A DNA stretch of 45,576 nucleotides from Trichloromonas sp034006665 (GCF_034006665.1 NZ_JAVESI010000029.1:1-45576); one strand, 5' to 3'. Numbered from the stretch's first letter, positions 15,071 through 23,463 are shown. A program made the numbers and translations. The notes: generated from the letters alone by a model not told the origin.

Positions 15071-16309
15071 ATGTACGAATCCTACTTCGGCCTGACTGCC
15101 AAGCCCTTTGAGCTGGTGCCCAACCCGCGCTTTTTGTTTAACAGCCGCTCGCACAAGAAGGCCATCAGCTATCTCAGGTACGGCCTGCAGGAGCGGGCCG
15201 GATTCATCCTCCTCACCGGCGAGGTGGGTTCCGGCAAGACGACCATTGTTCGCGACCTGATCAATAATCTTGACGCAGACATGGTTCTTTCCATGGTCTA
15301 CAACACCCGCGCCACCGCCCGGCAGATGCTGGCCATGATCAACGAGGATTTTGGTCTGGAGGTCGGCGGCAAGGACAAGGACAAGGTCGCCCTGCTGCGC
15401 GATCTCAACGACCATCTCGTGGCCCTGCACGCCCAGCGGAAACGGCCGGTGATCATTATCGACGAGGCGCAAAACCTCTCCCCGGCGGTGCTCGAAGAGA
15501 TTCGTCTGCTTTCCAACCTCGAAGCAGAGAATTGCAAGCTGGTGCAGATCATCTTGGTCGGGCAGCCCGAGTTGCAGAAGGTCATCACCCGTCCGGAACT
15601 GCGCCAGCTGCGCCAGCGCATCAGCGTCCACTGTCATCTCGAACCCCTGAGCCGCGAGGAGACCGAGGCTTACGTCTACCATCGCCTGGCCATGGCCGGC
15701 AACCGCAACGCCCTGCGCTGGCAGGAGGGCACCTTCGATACCCTCTACGGCTACAGCGCCGGCATCCCCCGGCTGATCAACGTCTTCTGCGACTTCGTCC
15801 TCCTCGCCGCCTTTGTCGAGGAAACCCGCGACATCTCTTTGGAGATGCTCGAAGAGGTGATCGGCGATGTCTCCTGGGATCGCCAAGTGGAAGCGACACG
15901 CCTGCATCAGACGTTGGCGGGAGGAGCCGGGGATGCGGGGGAAGGCATGGCTGATCGCCTCTACCGGTTCGAGCAGCGCTTGGCCTGTCTTGACGCGATG
16001 CATGAGGAAGAAGGCTGGATTGCCCGCCGGCTCGCCGTTCACGAAGAACTGTTGGAGCGCCTTGCCGATGGTCGGCATGAAGATGCCGAACGGCACGATG
16101 CCGGACTGGAGAGGATTCTGCGGCAACTCGACGAACTCCAGGCTACCGTTGGACGGCTGGCGTTGTCCGCCCAGACGGTGGCCGTGCCGCCACCGGCGCC
16201 CCCGGAAGTCCCCCCTGCGGAGCCGCTTCCGGCCGAAGTTGCGCCAGCCCCCAAGCCGCCCCAGGTTCCCGGCCCTCTCCCGAAACGGCGTTGGTTCGGG
16301 AGAAGGTAG
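15071..16309 (+). CDS. ExeA-like AAA+ ATPase, exosortase/PEP-CTERM associated
   Basis: 412 residues. The family start MYESYFGLTAKPFELVPNPR is present; Walker A GEVGSGKTT is at 50-58 and Walker B VIIIDEAQNL near 117-126. The AAA+ domain ends about residue 270. A Glu/Arg-rich coiled coil (280-370) and a Pro/Ala-rich tail follow. Fits TIGR03015, of unknown exact role but constant in EPS/exosortase loci. The last codons (LPKRRWFGRR) run into an inverted repeat, so the tail is probably not under strong constraint. Confidence 0.9.
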   Translation: MYESYFGLTAKPFELVPNPRFLFNSRSHKKAISYLRYGLQERAGFILLTGEVGSGKTTIVRDLINNLDADMVLSMVYNTRATARQMLAMINEDFGLEVGGKDKDKVALLRDLNDHLVALHAQRKRPVIIIDEAQNLSPAVLEEIRLLSNLEAENCKLVQIILVGQPELQKVITRPELRQLRQRISVHCHLEPLSREETEAYVYHRLAMAGNRNALRWQEGTFDTLYGYSAGIPRLINVFCDFVLLAAFVEETRDISLEMLEEVIGDVSWDRQVEATRLHQTLAGGAGDAGEGMADRLYRFEQRLACLDAMHEEEGWIARRLAVHEELLERLADGRHEDAERHDAGLERILRQLDELQATVGRLALSAQTVAVPPPAPPEVPPAEPLPAEVAPAPKPPQVPGPLPKRRWFGRR

Positions 16310-16319
16310 GGGAGAGGGC
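16272..16319. repeat. CCCTCTCCC...GGGAGAGGG inverted repeat spanning a stop codon
   Basis: GCCCTCTCCC pairs with GGGGAGAGGGC, and inside it CTCCCGAA pairs with TTCGGGAG. The repeat covers the final codons and TAG of the ATPase gene. It looks like an intergenic repeat that has extended the reading frame. Confidence 0.7.
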
Positions 16320-16362
16320 TCGCCTCGCCCAGGGCGCGAAAAAGATGCCGAAATCAGATCAA

Positions 16363-16381
16363 GGCGATCCAACGGATCGCC
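16363..16381. repeat. Palindrome GGCGATCC-AAC-GGATCGCC
   Basis: A perfect 8-bp stem with a 3-base loop followed by CCTACGAAGG, 17 bases before the deacetylase start. It resembles the widespread GTAGGGGCGA-type intergenic palindromes. It could fold in the mRNA near the ribosome site. Confidence 0.7.
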
Positions 16382-16397
16382 CCTACGAAGGTTCGCC

Positions 16398-17270
16398 ATG
16401 CCCGTTAACTTCCTCAGCATTGACGTCGAGGACTACTTCCAAGTCTCCGCCTTCGAAAAGGTGTCGCCGCCGGAATCCTGGGACGGATGCGATCTGCGCG
16501 TCGTCGCCAATACCGAGCGGATTCTCGCTCTGCTTGACGGGGCTGGGGTCAAGGCCACCTTCTTCGTCCTCGGCTGGGTGGCTGAACGCTGCCCGGAACT
16601 GGTCCGGCGCATCGCCGGTGCCGGGCACGAGATCGCCTGCCACGGTCATGGCCATCGCCGGGTCGGTACCCTCAGCCGCGCCGAGTTCCGTGACGATATC
16701 CGTCGCGCCAAAGGGTGTCTCGAAGATCTGAGCGGGCAGCCGGTCCTCGGCTATCGGGCGCCGAGTTACTCCATCTCCCGGCAAACCCCTTGGGCTTTTG
16801 ACGAACTGCTGGAAGCGGGCTACCGCTACGACTCCAGCATCTTCCCCATGCGCCACGACTTCTACGGCTTGGCCGATTGGCCGCGTTTTGCCGGCTACGC
16901 CGTTAAAGACGGTGATGGTCAGTGGCGCCCCGGCGAAGCGGCGGCGGGGGAAGCCGCCATTCTGGAGTTGCCGATCAGCACTCTGCACCTGGCCGGAAAG
17001 AATCTCCCCATCGCCGGCGGTGGTTATTTCCGTCTGCTCCCTTATGCCGTCACCCGGTGGGGGCTCAAGCGCATCAATGAAAGCGAAGGGAAATCCTTTG
17101 TCTTCTATCTGCACCCTTGGGAATTCGATCCCGCCCAGCCGCGTATTCAAGGAGCGGGCTGGAAGAGCAACTTCCGCCATTATCTCAACCTGAACAAGAC
17201 CGAGGGGCGATTCAGACGATTGCTCGGGGATTTCCGGTTCGGGACGATTCGCGCGGGTCTGAATCTTTAA
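16398..17270 (+). CDS. Polysaccharide deacetylase, DUF3473/exosortase-associated (NodB fold)
   Basis: 290 residues from ATG 16398; the frame is open far upstream but the family start (MPVNFLSIDVEDYFQVSAFE) fixes the position. NodB motifs: SIDVEDYFQ (catalytic Asp pair), HEIACHGHGHRR (zinc His residues) and the family's GYRAPSYSISRQ. The C-terminal domain (DUF3473; GGGYFRLLPYAVT and FYLHPWEFDP) is intact. Fits TIGR03006. It should remove N- or O-acetyl groups from the nascent polymer. No signal peptide is visible, so cytoplasmic action on lipid-linked sugars is possible. Confidence 0.9.
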   Translation: MPVNFLSIDVEDYFQVSAFEKVSPPESWDGCDLRVVANTERILALLDGAGVKATFFVLGWVAERCPELVRRIAGAGHEIACHGHGHRRVGTLSRAEFRDDIRRAKGCLEDLSGQPVLGYRAPSYSISRQTPWAFDELLEAGYRYDSSIFPMRHDFYGLADWPRFAGYAVKDGDGQWRPGEAAAGEAAILELPISTLHLAGKNLPIAGGGYFRLLPYAVTRWGLKRINESEGKSFVFYLHPWEFDPAQPRIQGAGWKSNFRHYLNLNKTEGRFRRLLGDFRFGTIRAGLNL

Positions 17271-17323
17271 AGTCAAAATCGTCTGGTCCACGGAAGACAT
17301 AAAAAGGTCTTTGCCCTGGTTTG

Positions 17324-17719
17324 ATGAGCCATATCGACAAGCTAAAAGCTTATTCTCTGCCCCTGGCGTTGATGGCGATGATTTTCGTGCTCTCCTCCAT
17401 CCCAGGGGAAATACGCAACCCCCGACTTCGCTTTCTGACCGAACTCGATCCCCAGTGGCAGAATCTGCTGCATGTTCCCCTTTTCGGGCTGCTGCAATTC
17501 CTCTGGCTGCGGGCGCTGGTCCGCTCCGGTGTGCCCCGGGGCAAGGCTATCCTGTTAGGAGGTGTGATCAGCCTGGGGTACGGCGTTTTCGACGAGTGGC
17601 ACCAGATGTTCGTTCCCGGCCGATATGCCTCGCTCACCGATATGAGTCTGAACCTTTTCGGGGTGGTTCTCGCTACGGTGATTTTCGGGTTGTGGCCGGG
17701 GCGGAAGCAAAGCACTTAA
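17324..17719 (+). CDS. VanZ-like membrane protein
   Basis: 131 residues from ATG 17324. Four hydrophobic segments: ALMAMIFVLSSIPG, LLHVPLFGLLQFLWL, AILLGGVISLGYGVFDE and NLFGVVLATVIFGLW. The VanZ signature is present (HVPLFGLL and DEWHQMFVPGR..S..D...N..G). Function in this family is poorly known. It stands where exosortase loci often carry xrtA. A half copy of the CCACGGAA repeat precedes it (17285-17300) and a full hairpin copy follows it, so it may be a late insertion between deacetylase and FemAB genes. Confidence 0.85.
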   Translation: MSHIDKLKAYSLPLALMAMIFVLSSIPGEIRNPRLRFLTELDPQWQNLLHVPLFGLLQFLWLRALVRSGVPRGKAILLGGVISLGYGVFDEWHQMFVPGRYASLTDMSLNLFGVVLATVIFGLWPGRKQST

Positions 17720-17727
17720 ACCCATCA

Positions 17728-17811
17728 TGTCCACGGAAGACATGGAGAATGAACAAAACCTGAAACTTTGCACTTTTGACTTTTCCGTGTCTTCCGTGCT
17801 TTCCGTGGACC
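17728..17811. repeat. CCACGGAA interspersed repeat, short hairpin copy
   Basis: TGTCCACGGAAGACAT on the left and TTCCGTGTCTTCCGTG plus CTTTCCGTGGAC on the right form the middle layer of the composite repeat; the inner GGATAA layer is absent. A left half-copy (GGTCCACGGAAGACAT) is at 17285-17300. Confidence 0.85.
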
Positions 17812-17844
17812 TATAGATTTCAAGGATTTACGAAGTCAGTGCCA

Positions 17845-18882
17845 ATGCACATCCGACTCGCCACCGCCGCCGACAAGCAAGCTTGGGACGGCTACGTTCT
17901 CGCCCATCCCGAGGGGACGGCCTATCAGCTCTGGGCCTGGCGGGAGGCGGTGGCCAGCGCCTACGGGTTTGCCGCAGTCTATCTGCTGGCCGAAGAAGGT
18001 GGGCAGGTGCGGGGGGTGTTGCCGCTCGTCGATTTTCGGGTGCCGCTGCGGGGCGCTGCCCTGATTTCCCTGCCCTATTGTGATGCCGGCGGCATTCTTG
18101 CCGATGATGGGACTGTGGCCGGCGCTCTTCTGGCCCAAGCCCGGGTTCTGGGCCGGGAACGTGGCGTATCCTGCCGAATCCGCTCCATTGCTTCCTTGGC
18201 CGACGCCGGAATCAACCTGACTGACAAGGTGCGTATGGTGCTGGATTTGCCCACCGGTTCCGATGCTTTGCTGGCGTCCTTGAAGGCGAAGCTGCGCAGT
18301 CAGGTGAACAAACCGCAACGGGACGGCTTGACGGCCCGGCTCGGCGGGGATGAGCTGGTGGCGGATTTCTACCGGATTTTTGCCGAAAACATGCGTGATC
18401 TCGGTTCACCTGTGCACAGCCGGAGCTGGATCAAGGCGATTGTGGCCCATTACGGAGAGCGGGCGCGTCTCGCGGTGGTGGCGACCCCGGCGGGAGAACC
18501 GGCGGCGGCGGGGGTCATCCTGCTTCATCCGACGACGGTCTCCATTCCCTGGGCATCGTCGTTGCGCCGCTTCAACCGCCTCAATCCCAACATGCTGCTC
18601 TACTGGACCTTCCTGGCCCATGCCGCCGAGAACGGCTACAAACGCTTCGATTTCGGTCGTTCGACTCCTGGCGAAGGAACCTACCGCTTCAAGGAACAGT
18701 GGGGAGCAAGGCCCCAGCCTCTTTACTGGTACGAACCGGACCGGCGCGAGCCCGCTTCGGTACCGGCGATTGCCGCCGGTCCTTCCCGCAAACGCGAGTT
18801 GGCCGCCGCTCTCTGGCGCCGATTGCCCCCGGCCGGGGCCAACGCGCTCGGTCCCCGGATCAGAAAGTACATTTCCCTATGA
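17845..18882 (+). CDS. FemAB-like acyl/aminoacyltransferase, exosortase-associated
   Basis: 345 residues from ATG 17845 (MHIRLATAADKQAWDGYV); the longer frame runs back into a repeat and is not used. Two GNAT-like halves: YQLWAWREAV near residue 33, then LKAKLRSQVNKPQRDG near 150 and the C-terminal LLYWTFLAHAAENGYKRFDF..STPGEGTYRFKEQWGA. These are signatures of the PEP-CTERM-system FemAB-related family (TIGR03019). FemAB proteins transfer amino acids from aminoacyl-tRNA; the acceptor here may be a sugar amine exposed by the deacetylase (inference). Its stop overlaps the next start (ATGA). Confidence 0.88.
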   Translation: MHIRLATAADKQAWDGYVLAHPEGTAYQLWAWREAVASAYGFAAVYLLAEEGGQVRGVLPLVDFRVPLRGAALISLPYCDAGGILADDGTVAGALLAQARVLGRERGVSCRIRSIASLADAGINLTDKVRMVLDLPTGSDALLASLKAKLRSQVNKPQRDGLTARLGGDELVADFYRIFAENMRDLGSPVHSRSWIKAIVAHYGERARLAVVATPAGEPAAAGVILLHPTTVSIPWASSLRRFNRLNPNMLLYWTFLAHAAENGYKRFDFGRSTPGEGTYRFKEQWGARPQPLYWYEPDRREPASVPAIAAGPSRKRELAAALWRRLPPAGANALGPRIRKYISL

Positions 18883-20093
18883 CGCCAAAGCCGGATCTGC
18901 TCTTTATCGCCCATCGCATCCCCTATCCGCCTGATAAGGGGGATAAGATCCGCTCCTACCATATGCTGCGGCATCTGGCGGAACGTTACCGGGTCACGGT
19001 CGCCTGCATGATCGACGATCCCGCCGACGAACGTCACGTCCCCGCCCTCAACGAGATGGTCCATCAGGTTTTCTACCAAGTGCGGCCGCCGCTGGCGATG
19101 AAGGTTCGGGCGCTCGAAGCCCTGCTGACCGGGCGCCCTTGCACCTTGCCCTGTTTTTATTCGCGTCCCCTGCAACGGGATATCGACGCTTTCCTCGACG
19201 GTCATCCGGTGCAAGCGGTGCTTTGCTTTTGTTCGTCCGCCGCCGATTACGTTTTTCGCTCCCGCCATTGGCCGGCGCTGCGGCAGGCCGTGCTGCTTGC
19301 CGATCTGGTCGATGTCGATTCGGAGAAATGGCGGGAATATGCCGCCACCCGGCGCGGACTCATGGCCTGGCTCTACCGGCGCGAGGCGCGCTTGCTCCTT
19401 CCCTTTGAACAGCGCATCGTTGCGGAATTCGACCGGACTTTTCTGACCAGCGAGGAAGAAAAAGCGGTGCTCGCCCGCTACGGCTCGATGGTCAAGGTCG
19501 AAGCCCTCGCCAACGGCGTCGATCTCGACTACTTCTCTCCGGAAAAGGTTGCCTCGTCGGCGCCGCTTCCCGCAGCGCGACTGATCTTTTCCGGGGCCAT
19601 GGATTACTGGCCCAACGTCGAAGGCGCGGTGTGGTTTGCCCGTGAGGTTTTTCCCACGGTGAAGAAGATTTTTCCCGACGCCGTCTTTTGCATTGCCGGG
19701 CGCAATCCGACCGAGGTCGTGCTCGAACTGAAGAAGCTTCCCGGTGTGGAAGTCACCGGCACCGTCCCCGATATGCGCGTCCATCTGGCCGACGCCACCC
19801 TCTGCGTGGTGCCGCTGATGATCGCTCGGGGCATCCAGAACAAGGTGCTCGAAGGGATGGCCATGGCCAAGCCGGTGGTGGCCACCAGCGGCGCAGCGAC
19901 CGGGATCAAGGCCCATGTCGGTGAGGATCTCATTGTCGCCGACGGCGCGGCGGCCATGGCCGAGGCGGTTATAAAACTGCTGGGCGATCCCGAACGGCAA
20001 CGGATTCTCGGCCGCAACGCCCGCGCCTATGTCGAACGGGCCCACTCCTGGGCCGCCCATCTGCAACGGTTGGACGAAATTATCGAATCCTGA
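18879..20093 (+). CDS. Glycosyltransferase, GT-B/GT4, exosortase-associated (TIGR03087 type)
   Basis: 404 residues from the ATG overlapping the FemAB stop. The start LLFIAHRIPYPPDKGDKIRSYHMLRHL is diagnostic of the 'stp1' PEP-CTERM/EpsH1-associated sugar transferase. The second Rossmann domain has LIFSGAMDYWPNVEGAVWF, VTGTVPDMRVHLADA, and the nucleotide-sugar site around ARGIQNKVLEGMAMAKPVV. It adds a sugar to the lipid-linked repeat on the cytoplasmic face. Donor and linkage cannot be read from sequence. Confidence 0.88.
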   Translation: MTPKPDLLFIAHRIPYPPDKGDKIRSYHMLRHLAERYRVTVACMIDDPADERHVPALNEMVHQVFYQVRPPLAMKVRALEALLTGRPCTLPCFYSRPLQRDIDAFLDGHPVQAVLCFCSSAADYVFRSRHWPALRQAVLLADLVDVDSEKWREYAATRRGLMAWLYRREARLLLPFEQRIVAEFDRTFLTSEEEKAVLARYGSMVKVEALANGVDLDYFSPEKVASSAPLPAARLIFSGAMDYWPNVEGAVWFAREVFPTVKKIFPDAVFCIAGRNPTEVVLELKKLPGVEVTGTVPDMRVHLADATLCVVPLMIARGIQNKVLEGMAMAKPVVATSGAATGIKAHVGEDLIVADGAAAMAEAVIKLLGDPERQRILGRNARAYVERAHSWAAHLQRLDEIIES

Positions 20094-20096
20094 TTT

Positions 20097-20161
20097 AGCC
20101 ACAGACGCACACGGACAAATGCCGGACAAAACCTGATTCTGTCTATGCGGGTCCGTGGCAA
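20097..20161. repeat. GCCACAGAC...GTCCGTGGC interspersed repeat (outer layer)
   Basis: GCCACAGACGCACACGGAC at 20098 and GGTCCGTGGC at 20151 are inverted copies of the outer layer of the composite repeat, sitting between two glycosyltransferase genes; the middle and inner layers are missing. Confidence 0.8.
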
Positions 20162-20183
20162 AAATGTTTTCAAAAGGATTTTT

Positions 20184-21401
20184 ATGAAAATTCTCCACGT
20201 TCTCGATCACAGCCTGCCGCTGCACAGCGGCTATACCTTCCGCAGCCAGAGCCTGTTCCGCGCCCAGCGGGCTATGGGCTATGAGCCGGTCATCGTCACC
20301 TCGCCCAAGCACGAGGCCGATCTCAAGGGTCAAGCGCCCCGGCGGGAGGAGATCAACGGTTTCACCTACTACCGCAGCGGCGCCGTGCCCAGCTTTTCCG
20401 TCCCTTTCGTCGGCGAGTTGTGGCTGATGCATGTGCTCTCCCGGCGGATTCTCGAAGTCGCCAAGACTGAGCAGCCCGCCATCATCCATGCCCATTCGCC
20501 GGTCTTGAACGCTATCCCCGCCCTCTGGGTCGGGCGCAAGCTGGGGTTGCCGGTCGTCTACGAAATCCGCGCCTTCTGGGAGGACGCCGCCGTCGATCAC
20601 GGCACCTACGCGGAAGGCTCGTGGAAGTACAAACTGACCCAACTTATCGAAACCATGGTCTGCACCCGCGCCGACCAGGTGGCGATTCTCTGCGACGGCT
20701 TGAAGCAGGATCTGGTGCGGCGCAACATCCCCGCTCAAAAGATCACCCCGGTTTTCAACGGCGTCGACGTCGAGGATTTTCAGCCGGCGCCCCCCGATGC
20801 CGAGTATCTGCGCCAGTGGAACCTGGCCGGGAAGAAGGTCATCGGCTTTATTGGCTCTTTCTACCGCTACGAAGGGCTTGATCTGCTGGTCAAGGCCTTC
20901 GCCCGCATCGCCAAGGAAGATAAGGATGCCGTGCTGCTGCTCGTCGGCGGCGGCGAGATGGAAGGGGAATTGGCGCAGCTCGTCGCCGGGTTGGAGCTCG
21001 GCAAGCGCGTCATCCTGCCCGGCCGCATCCCCCACGAACGCGTGCCCGGGGTCTACGCCATGATCGATGTCCTCGCCTACCCCCGTTACCCCATGCGCCT
21101 CACCGAGTTGGTCACGCCCCTGAAACCGCTTGAATCCATGGCCATGGGCAAGGCCCTGGTCGCCTCCGACGTTGGCGGCCACAAGGAACTGATCCGCCAT
21201 GGCGAAACCGGGCTGCTCTTCAAGGCCGGCGACGAAGGGGCCCTGGTCGGTGAACTCAAGCGCCTGCTCAAGGACGGCGAACTGCGCGAGGCGATGCAAC
21301 GGCAGGGACGGGAGTGGGTCAGCCGTCACCACACCTGGGAAAAGACCACCGCCGTCTACCGCGACATCTACACCCGCGCCCGCGTCGCCCGGGGGTTATA
21401 G
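20184..21401 (+). CDS. Glycosyltransferase, GT4, exosortase-associated (TIGR04063 type)
   Basis: 405 residues from ATG 20184, with AAAGGA upstream; the longer frame back to 20145 lies in a repeat. The start MKILHVLDHSLPLHSGYTFR and the substrate region YEIRAFWEDAAVDHGTYAEG identify the Daro_2409-like exosortase-A-associated glycosyltransferase group. The C-terminal domain has IGFIGSFYRYEGLDLLV and the E(x7)E donor site LTELVTPLKPLESMAMGKA. It is the last gene of the canonical EPS run; the TA cassette region begins after it. Confidence 0.88.
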   Translation: MKILHVLDHSLPLHSGYTFRSQSLFRAQRAMGYEPVIVTSPKHEADLKGQAPRREEINGFTYYRSGAVPSFSVPFVGELWLMHVLSRRILEVAKTEQPAIIHAHSPVLNAIPALWVGRKLGLPVVYEIRAFWEDAAVDHGTYAEGSWKYKLTQLIETMVCTRADQVAILCDGLKQDLVRRNIPAQKITPVFNGVDVEDFQPAPPDAEYLRQWNLAGKKVIGFIGSFYRYEGLDLLVKAFARIAKEDKDAVLLLVGGGEMEGELAQLVAGLELGKRVILPGRIPHERVPGVYAMIDVLAYPRYPMRLTELVTPLKPLESMAMGKALVASDVGGHKELIRHGETGLLFKAGDEGALVGELKRLLKDGELREAMQRQGREWVSRHHTWEKTTAVYRDIYTRARVARGL

Positions 21402-21680
21402 GTTTTCCGTGGACAGCAATTGGCCACAGACTCACACAGAAAAAAGCGGATAAATGCAAAACCAAGGCTTGGTTTTTGACAGGATAACTGCGGATAAAAG
21501 CAGGATAAATCTTTGGTCTTATGATTTTAACATCAGCCTTTATCCGCTCTTATCCCGGCAAAAAAGGTCATAAAGACTTGTTTGCCCACGGAAAATGCGG
21601 AAAAAACGGATGGAAATCCGATAAAGCAAGATTTTATGGATTTTGATTTTATCCGTATTTTCCGCCTCTTCCGTGTACTA
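21402..21680. repeat. Composite interspersed repeat (two tandem partial copies)
   Basis: TTTTCCGTGGACAG and GGCCACAGACTCACACAG lead into GACAGGATAACTGCGGATAA..., then TTTATCCGCTCTTATCCCG. A second set follows: GCCCACGGAAAATGCGG ... TTATCCGTATTTTCCGC ... CTTCCGTGTAC. No gene is present in this 334-base gap. Confidence 0.9.
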
Positions 21681-21735
21681 AAAAAAGACTTTAGAGGCTT
21701 TTGGGCCACGAGATACGAAGAAGAGGTTTGATCCC

Positions 21736-22167
21736 ATGTTCCTCGATTTTACGCCCTTGCAGAGTGCTCTTTCCCAGCTTGAAACGAGCCTGCGTTATGC
21801 CAACAGTCCCATGGCCCGGGAAGATTCGGGCTTGTTCGAACAGTTGCGCAATTCGGTCATTCAGTGCTTCGAATTCAGTTACGAATTGAGTCACAAAATG
21901 CTTCGGCGTTTTCTGAAAGAGAGCGCGGCAAGCCCCGATACCGTGGAATCAATGACCTTCGCCGAACTGATCCGCACCGGCAGCGAACAGGGCCTGCTCC
22001 GCTCCGACTGGGTCCGCTGGAAGGCCTACCGGCAGGCCCGCACCGACAGCAGCCATACCTACGATCAGGATAAGGCCAAGGCCGTTTACGCCATCGCCCC
22101 CGAATTTCTGGACGAAGGGCGGTATCTTCTCGAACAACTGCTGGCTCGGACGAACCAGGCGCGATGA
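21736..22167 (+). CDS. hepT: HEPN-domain toxin, HI0074/HepT family
   Basis: 143 residues. All-helical, with the RX4HXY motif RTDSSHTYD near residue 99: Arg and His for RNA cleavage, Tyr as AMPylation target. It belongs to the same family as the pairs at 1736 and 39115 but is diverged from both. Its stop overlaps the start of the MNT gene by four bases. Preceded and followed by composite repeats, so it is a self-contained cassette. Confidence 0.85.
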   Translation: MFLDFTPLQSALSQLETSLRYANSPMAREDSGLFEQLRNSVIQCFEFSYELSHKMLRRFLKESAASPDTVESMTFAELIRTGSEQGLLRSDWVRWKAYRQARTDSSHTYDQDKAKAVYAIAPEFLDEGRYLLEQLLARTNQAR

Positions 22168-22481
22168 AAACTGCCGCCGGGGAAGTGCAGCTGAGCGAAG
22201 CCGAACTGGTCGAGGTGTACCGGGTTCTGCGACGGTATGCGCCAAAGGCCAAGGTCTGGGCCTTCGGTTCGCGGGTGCGCGGCGGGAGCCGACCCTACTC
22301 CGATCTCGATCTGGCCATTGAGGGCAGGCAACCACTTTCTTTCGAAGAGATGGCCGATCTGACGGCGGCTTTCGATGAAGCGGATCTGGCTTTCAAGGTC
22401 GACCTGGTGGATTGGGCGACAGTCGGTCCCTCTTTTAGGCGAATCATCGAAGAACAGCGGGTGCTGTTGCTGGGGGAATGA
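22164..22481 (+). CDS. mntA: MNT-domain nucleotidyltransferase antitoxin
   Basis: 105 residues. Catalytic signature FGSRVRGGSRPYSDLDLAIEG (GS...DxD) with third acid in FKVDLVDW. Predicted to AMPylate the preceding HEPN protein. The N-terminal 25 residues (VQLSEAELVEVYRVLRRYAP) form the usual leading helix. Confidence 0.85.
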   Translation: MKTAAGEVQLSEAELVEVYRVLRRYAPKAKVWAFGSRVRGGSRPYSDLDLAIEGRQPLSFEEMADLTAAFDEADLAFKVDLVDWATVGPSFRRIIEEQRVLLLGE

Positions 22482-22484
22482 TAT

Positions 22485-22630
22485 CTGTCCACGGAAGACA
22501 TAAAAAAAGGATTAGGCTGTATTTTGGACAGGATAAAGGCGGATAACTGCGAATAAAAGCAGGATAAATCTTTTTGGATTTGGATTTTATTGTCCGACTT
22601 TATCCGTATTTTCCGCCTCTTCCGTGGGCT
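22485..22630. repeat. Composite interspersed repeat, middle and inner layers
   Basis: CTGTCCACGGAAGACAT, then GGACAGGATAAAGGCGGATAA, then the returning arms TTTATCCGTATTTTCCG and CTTCCGTGGGC. Separates the HEPN/MNT cassette from the RHH/PIN cassette. Confidence 0.9.
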
Positions 22631-22662
22631 GAAAAGATTTTCGGGTTTTCTTTTGGGCGACA

Positions 22663-22705
22663 TTGATGGTTTGGTGTTTTGGTGATATTGTGTAATGACA
22701 TCATT
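22663..22705 (+). promoter_or_regulatory. Sigma-70 promoter and operator of the RHH/PIN module
   Basis: TTGATG (22663-22668) and TATTGT (22686-22691) with a 17-base spacer. Just downstream, AATGA-CA-TCATT (22694-22705) is a perfect dyad, suitable for autorepression by the ribbon-helix-helix antitoxin. Confidence 0.55.
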
Positions 22706-22722
22706 TTATGCGGAGGCTGCAC

Positions 22723-22956
22723 ATGGGACGATTGACGATCACCTTGGATGATTCCCTCCATCAGGCACTGAAGGAAGCTTCGGCGCGGCAAGGGCGCCCG
22801 ATCGGAAAGATTATCGAAGAAGGCTTGCTGTTACGGGGGATCAAGCCAACGGAAGGGGCCCGTGAGCTGGTCGCCAAGGCCCGACGCCAGGCCCGGTTGA
22901 GCGAGGAAGAGGCCATTGAGGCGGCCGTGGCCGAAACCCGTGCAGCCCGCTCATGA
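22723..22956 (+). CDS. Ribbon-helix-helix (CopG-type) antitoxin
   Basis: 77 residues from ATG 22723 (CGGAGG upstream). The RHH domain is at the N-terminus: GRLTITLDDSLHQALKEASA followed by GRPIGKIIEEGLLLRG. The C-terminal tail (ARLSEEEAIEAAVAETRAAR) is the likely toxin-binding part. Start of the PIN gene overlaps its stop by four bases. Confidence 0.85.
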   Translation: MGRLTITLDDSLHQALKEASARQGRPIGKIIEEGLLLRGIKPTEGARELVAKARRQARLSEEEAIEAAVAETRAARS

Positions 22957-23387
22957 AAACCCCGCGCCTCGTTGTCGTCGACACCAATGTCCTGGTCGCC
23001 GGGCTGATATCGGGGGAACCGAATAGTTCCACCGTACAAATCGTCGATGCGATGCTCGACGGGCGGCTGATTTATCTGTTTTCGCCCCACTTGCTGCAAG
23101 AGTATCGGCAGGTGCTGCTCCGTCCCAAGTTGCTGCGCCTGCACGGGCTGGACGAAGAGCAGATCGATCAACTGCTGACGGAAATCACCGCCAACGCCCT
23201 CTGGCGTGAGCGTTTGCCGGAGGCGACCGAACACGCCCCCGATCCCGGCGATGAACACCTCTGGCAGCTGCTCGCTTTGGAACCCGCCGCCGTATTGATT
23301 ACCGGGGATCGATTATTACTGGAACAACCCCCGACCTCCGGCAGCGTTCTTTCCCCCGCGGAAGGTGTCGGCCTTTTGCTGCGATAA
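22953..23387 (+). CDS. PIN-domain toxin (TIGR00305-type putative RNase)
   Basis: 144 residues. PIN acidic residues: VVVDTNVLVAGL (first Asp), LLQEYRQVL (Glu), DPGDEHLWQLL and ITGDRLLL (Asp residues). PIN toxins cleave structured RNA in a Mg-dependent way. Paired with the RHH antitoxin upstream; all catalytic positions look intact. Confidence 0.88.
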   Translation: MKTPRLVVVDTNVLVAGLISGEPNSSTVQIVDAMLDGRLIYLFSPHLLQEYRQVLLRPKLLRLHGLDEEQIDQLLTEITANALWRERLPEATEHAPDPGDEHLWQLLALEPAAVLITGDRLLLEQPPTSGSVLSPAEGVGLLLR

Positions 23388-23399
23388 GGGCAAAGAGCA

Positions 23400-23429
23400 C
23401 TGTCCACGGAAAACACAGAAGGCACGGAA
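23400..23429. repeat. CCACGGAA repeat, left arm only
   Basis: CTGTCCACGGAAAACACAG followed by AAGGCACGGAA. The right arm is missing; the next cassette starts 35 bases downstream. Confidence 0.8.
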
Positions 23430-23463
23430 TTAAAGAAAGAGACGTGCCTGAAGGGGTCCGCTT

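Noticed and set aside
15867..16397. Longer start for the polysaccharide deacetylase
   Set aside because: The extra 177 codons are an out-of-frame reading of the ATPase tail; the family start is ATG 16398.
18723..21332. 869-codon minus-strand frame opposite FemAB and two glycosyltransferases
   Set aside because: It spans three well-supported genes and its translation is low-complexity Gly/His/Asp-rich sequence typical of antisense frames in GC-rich DNA.
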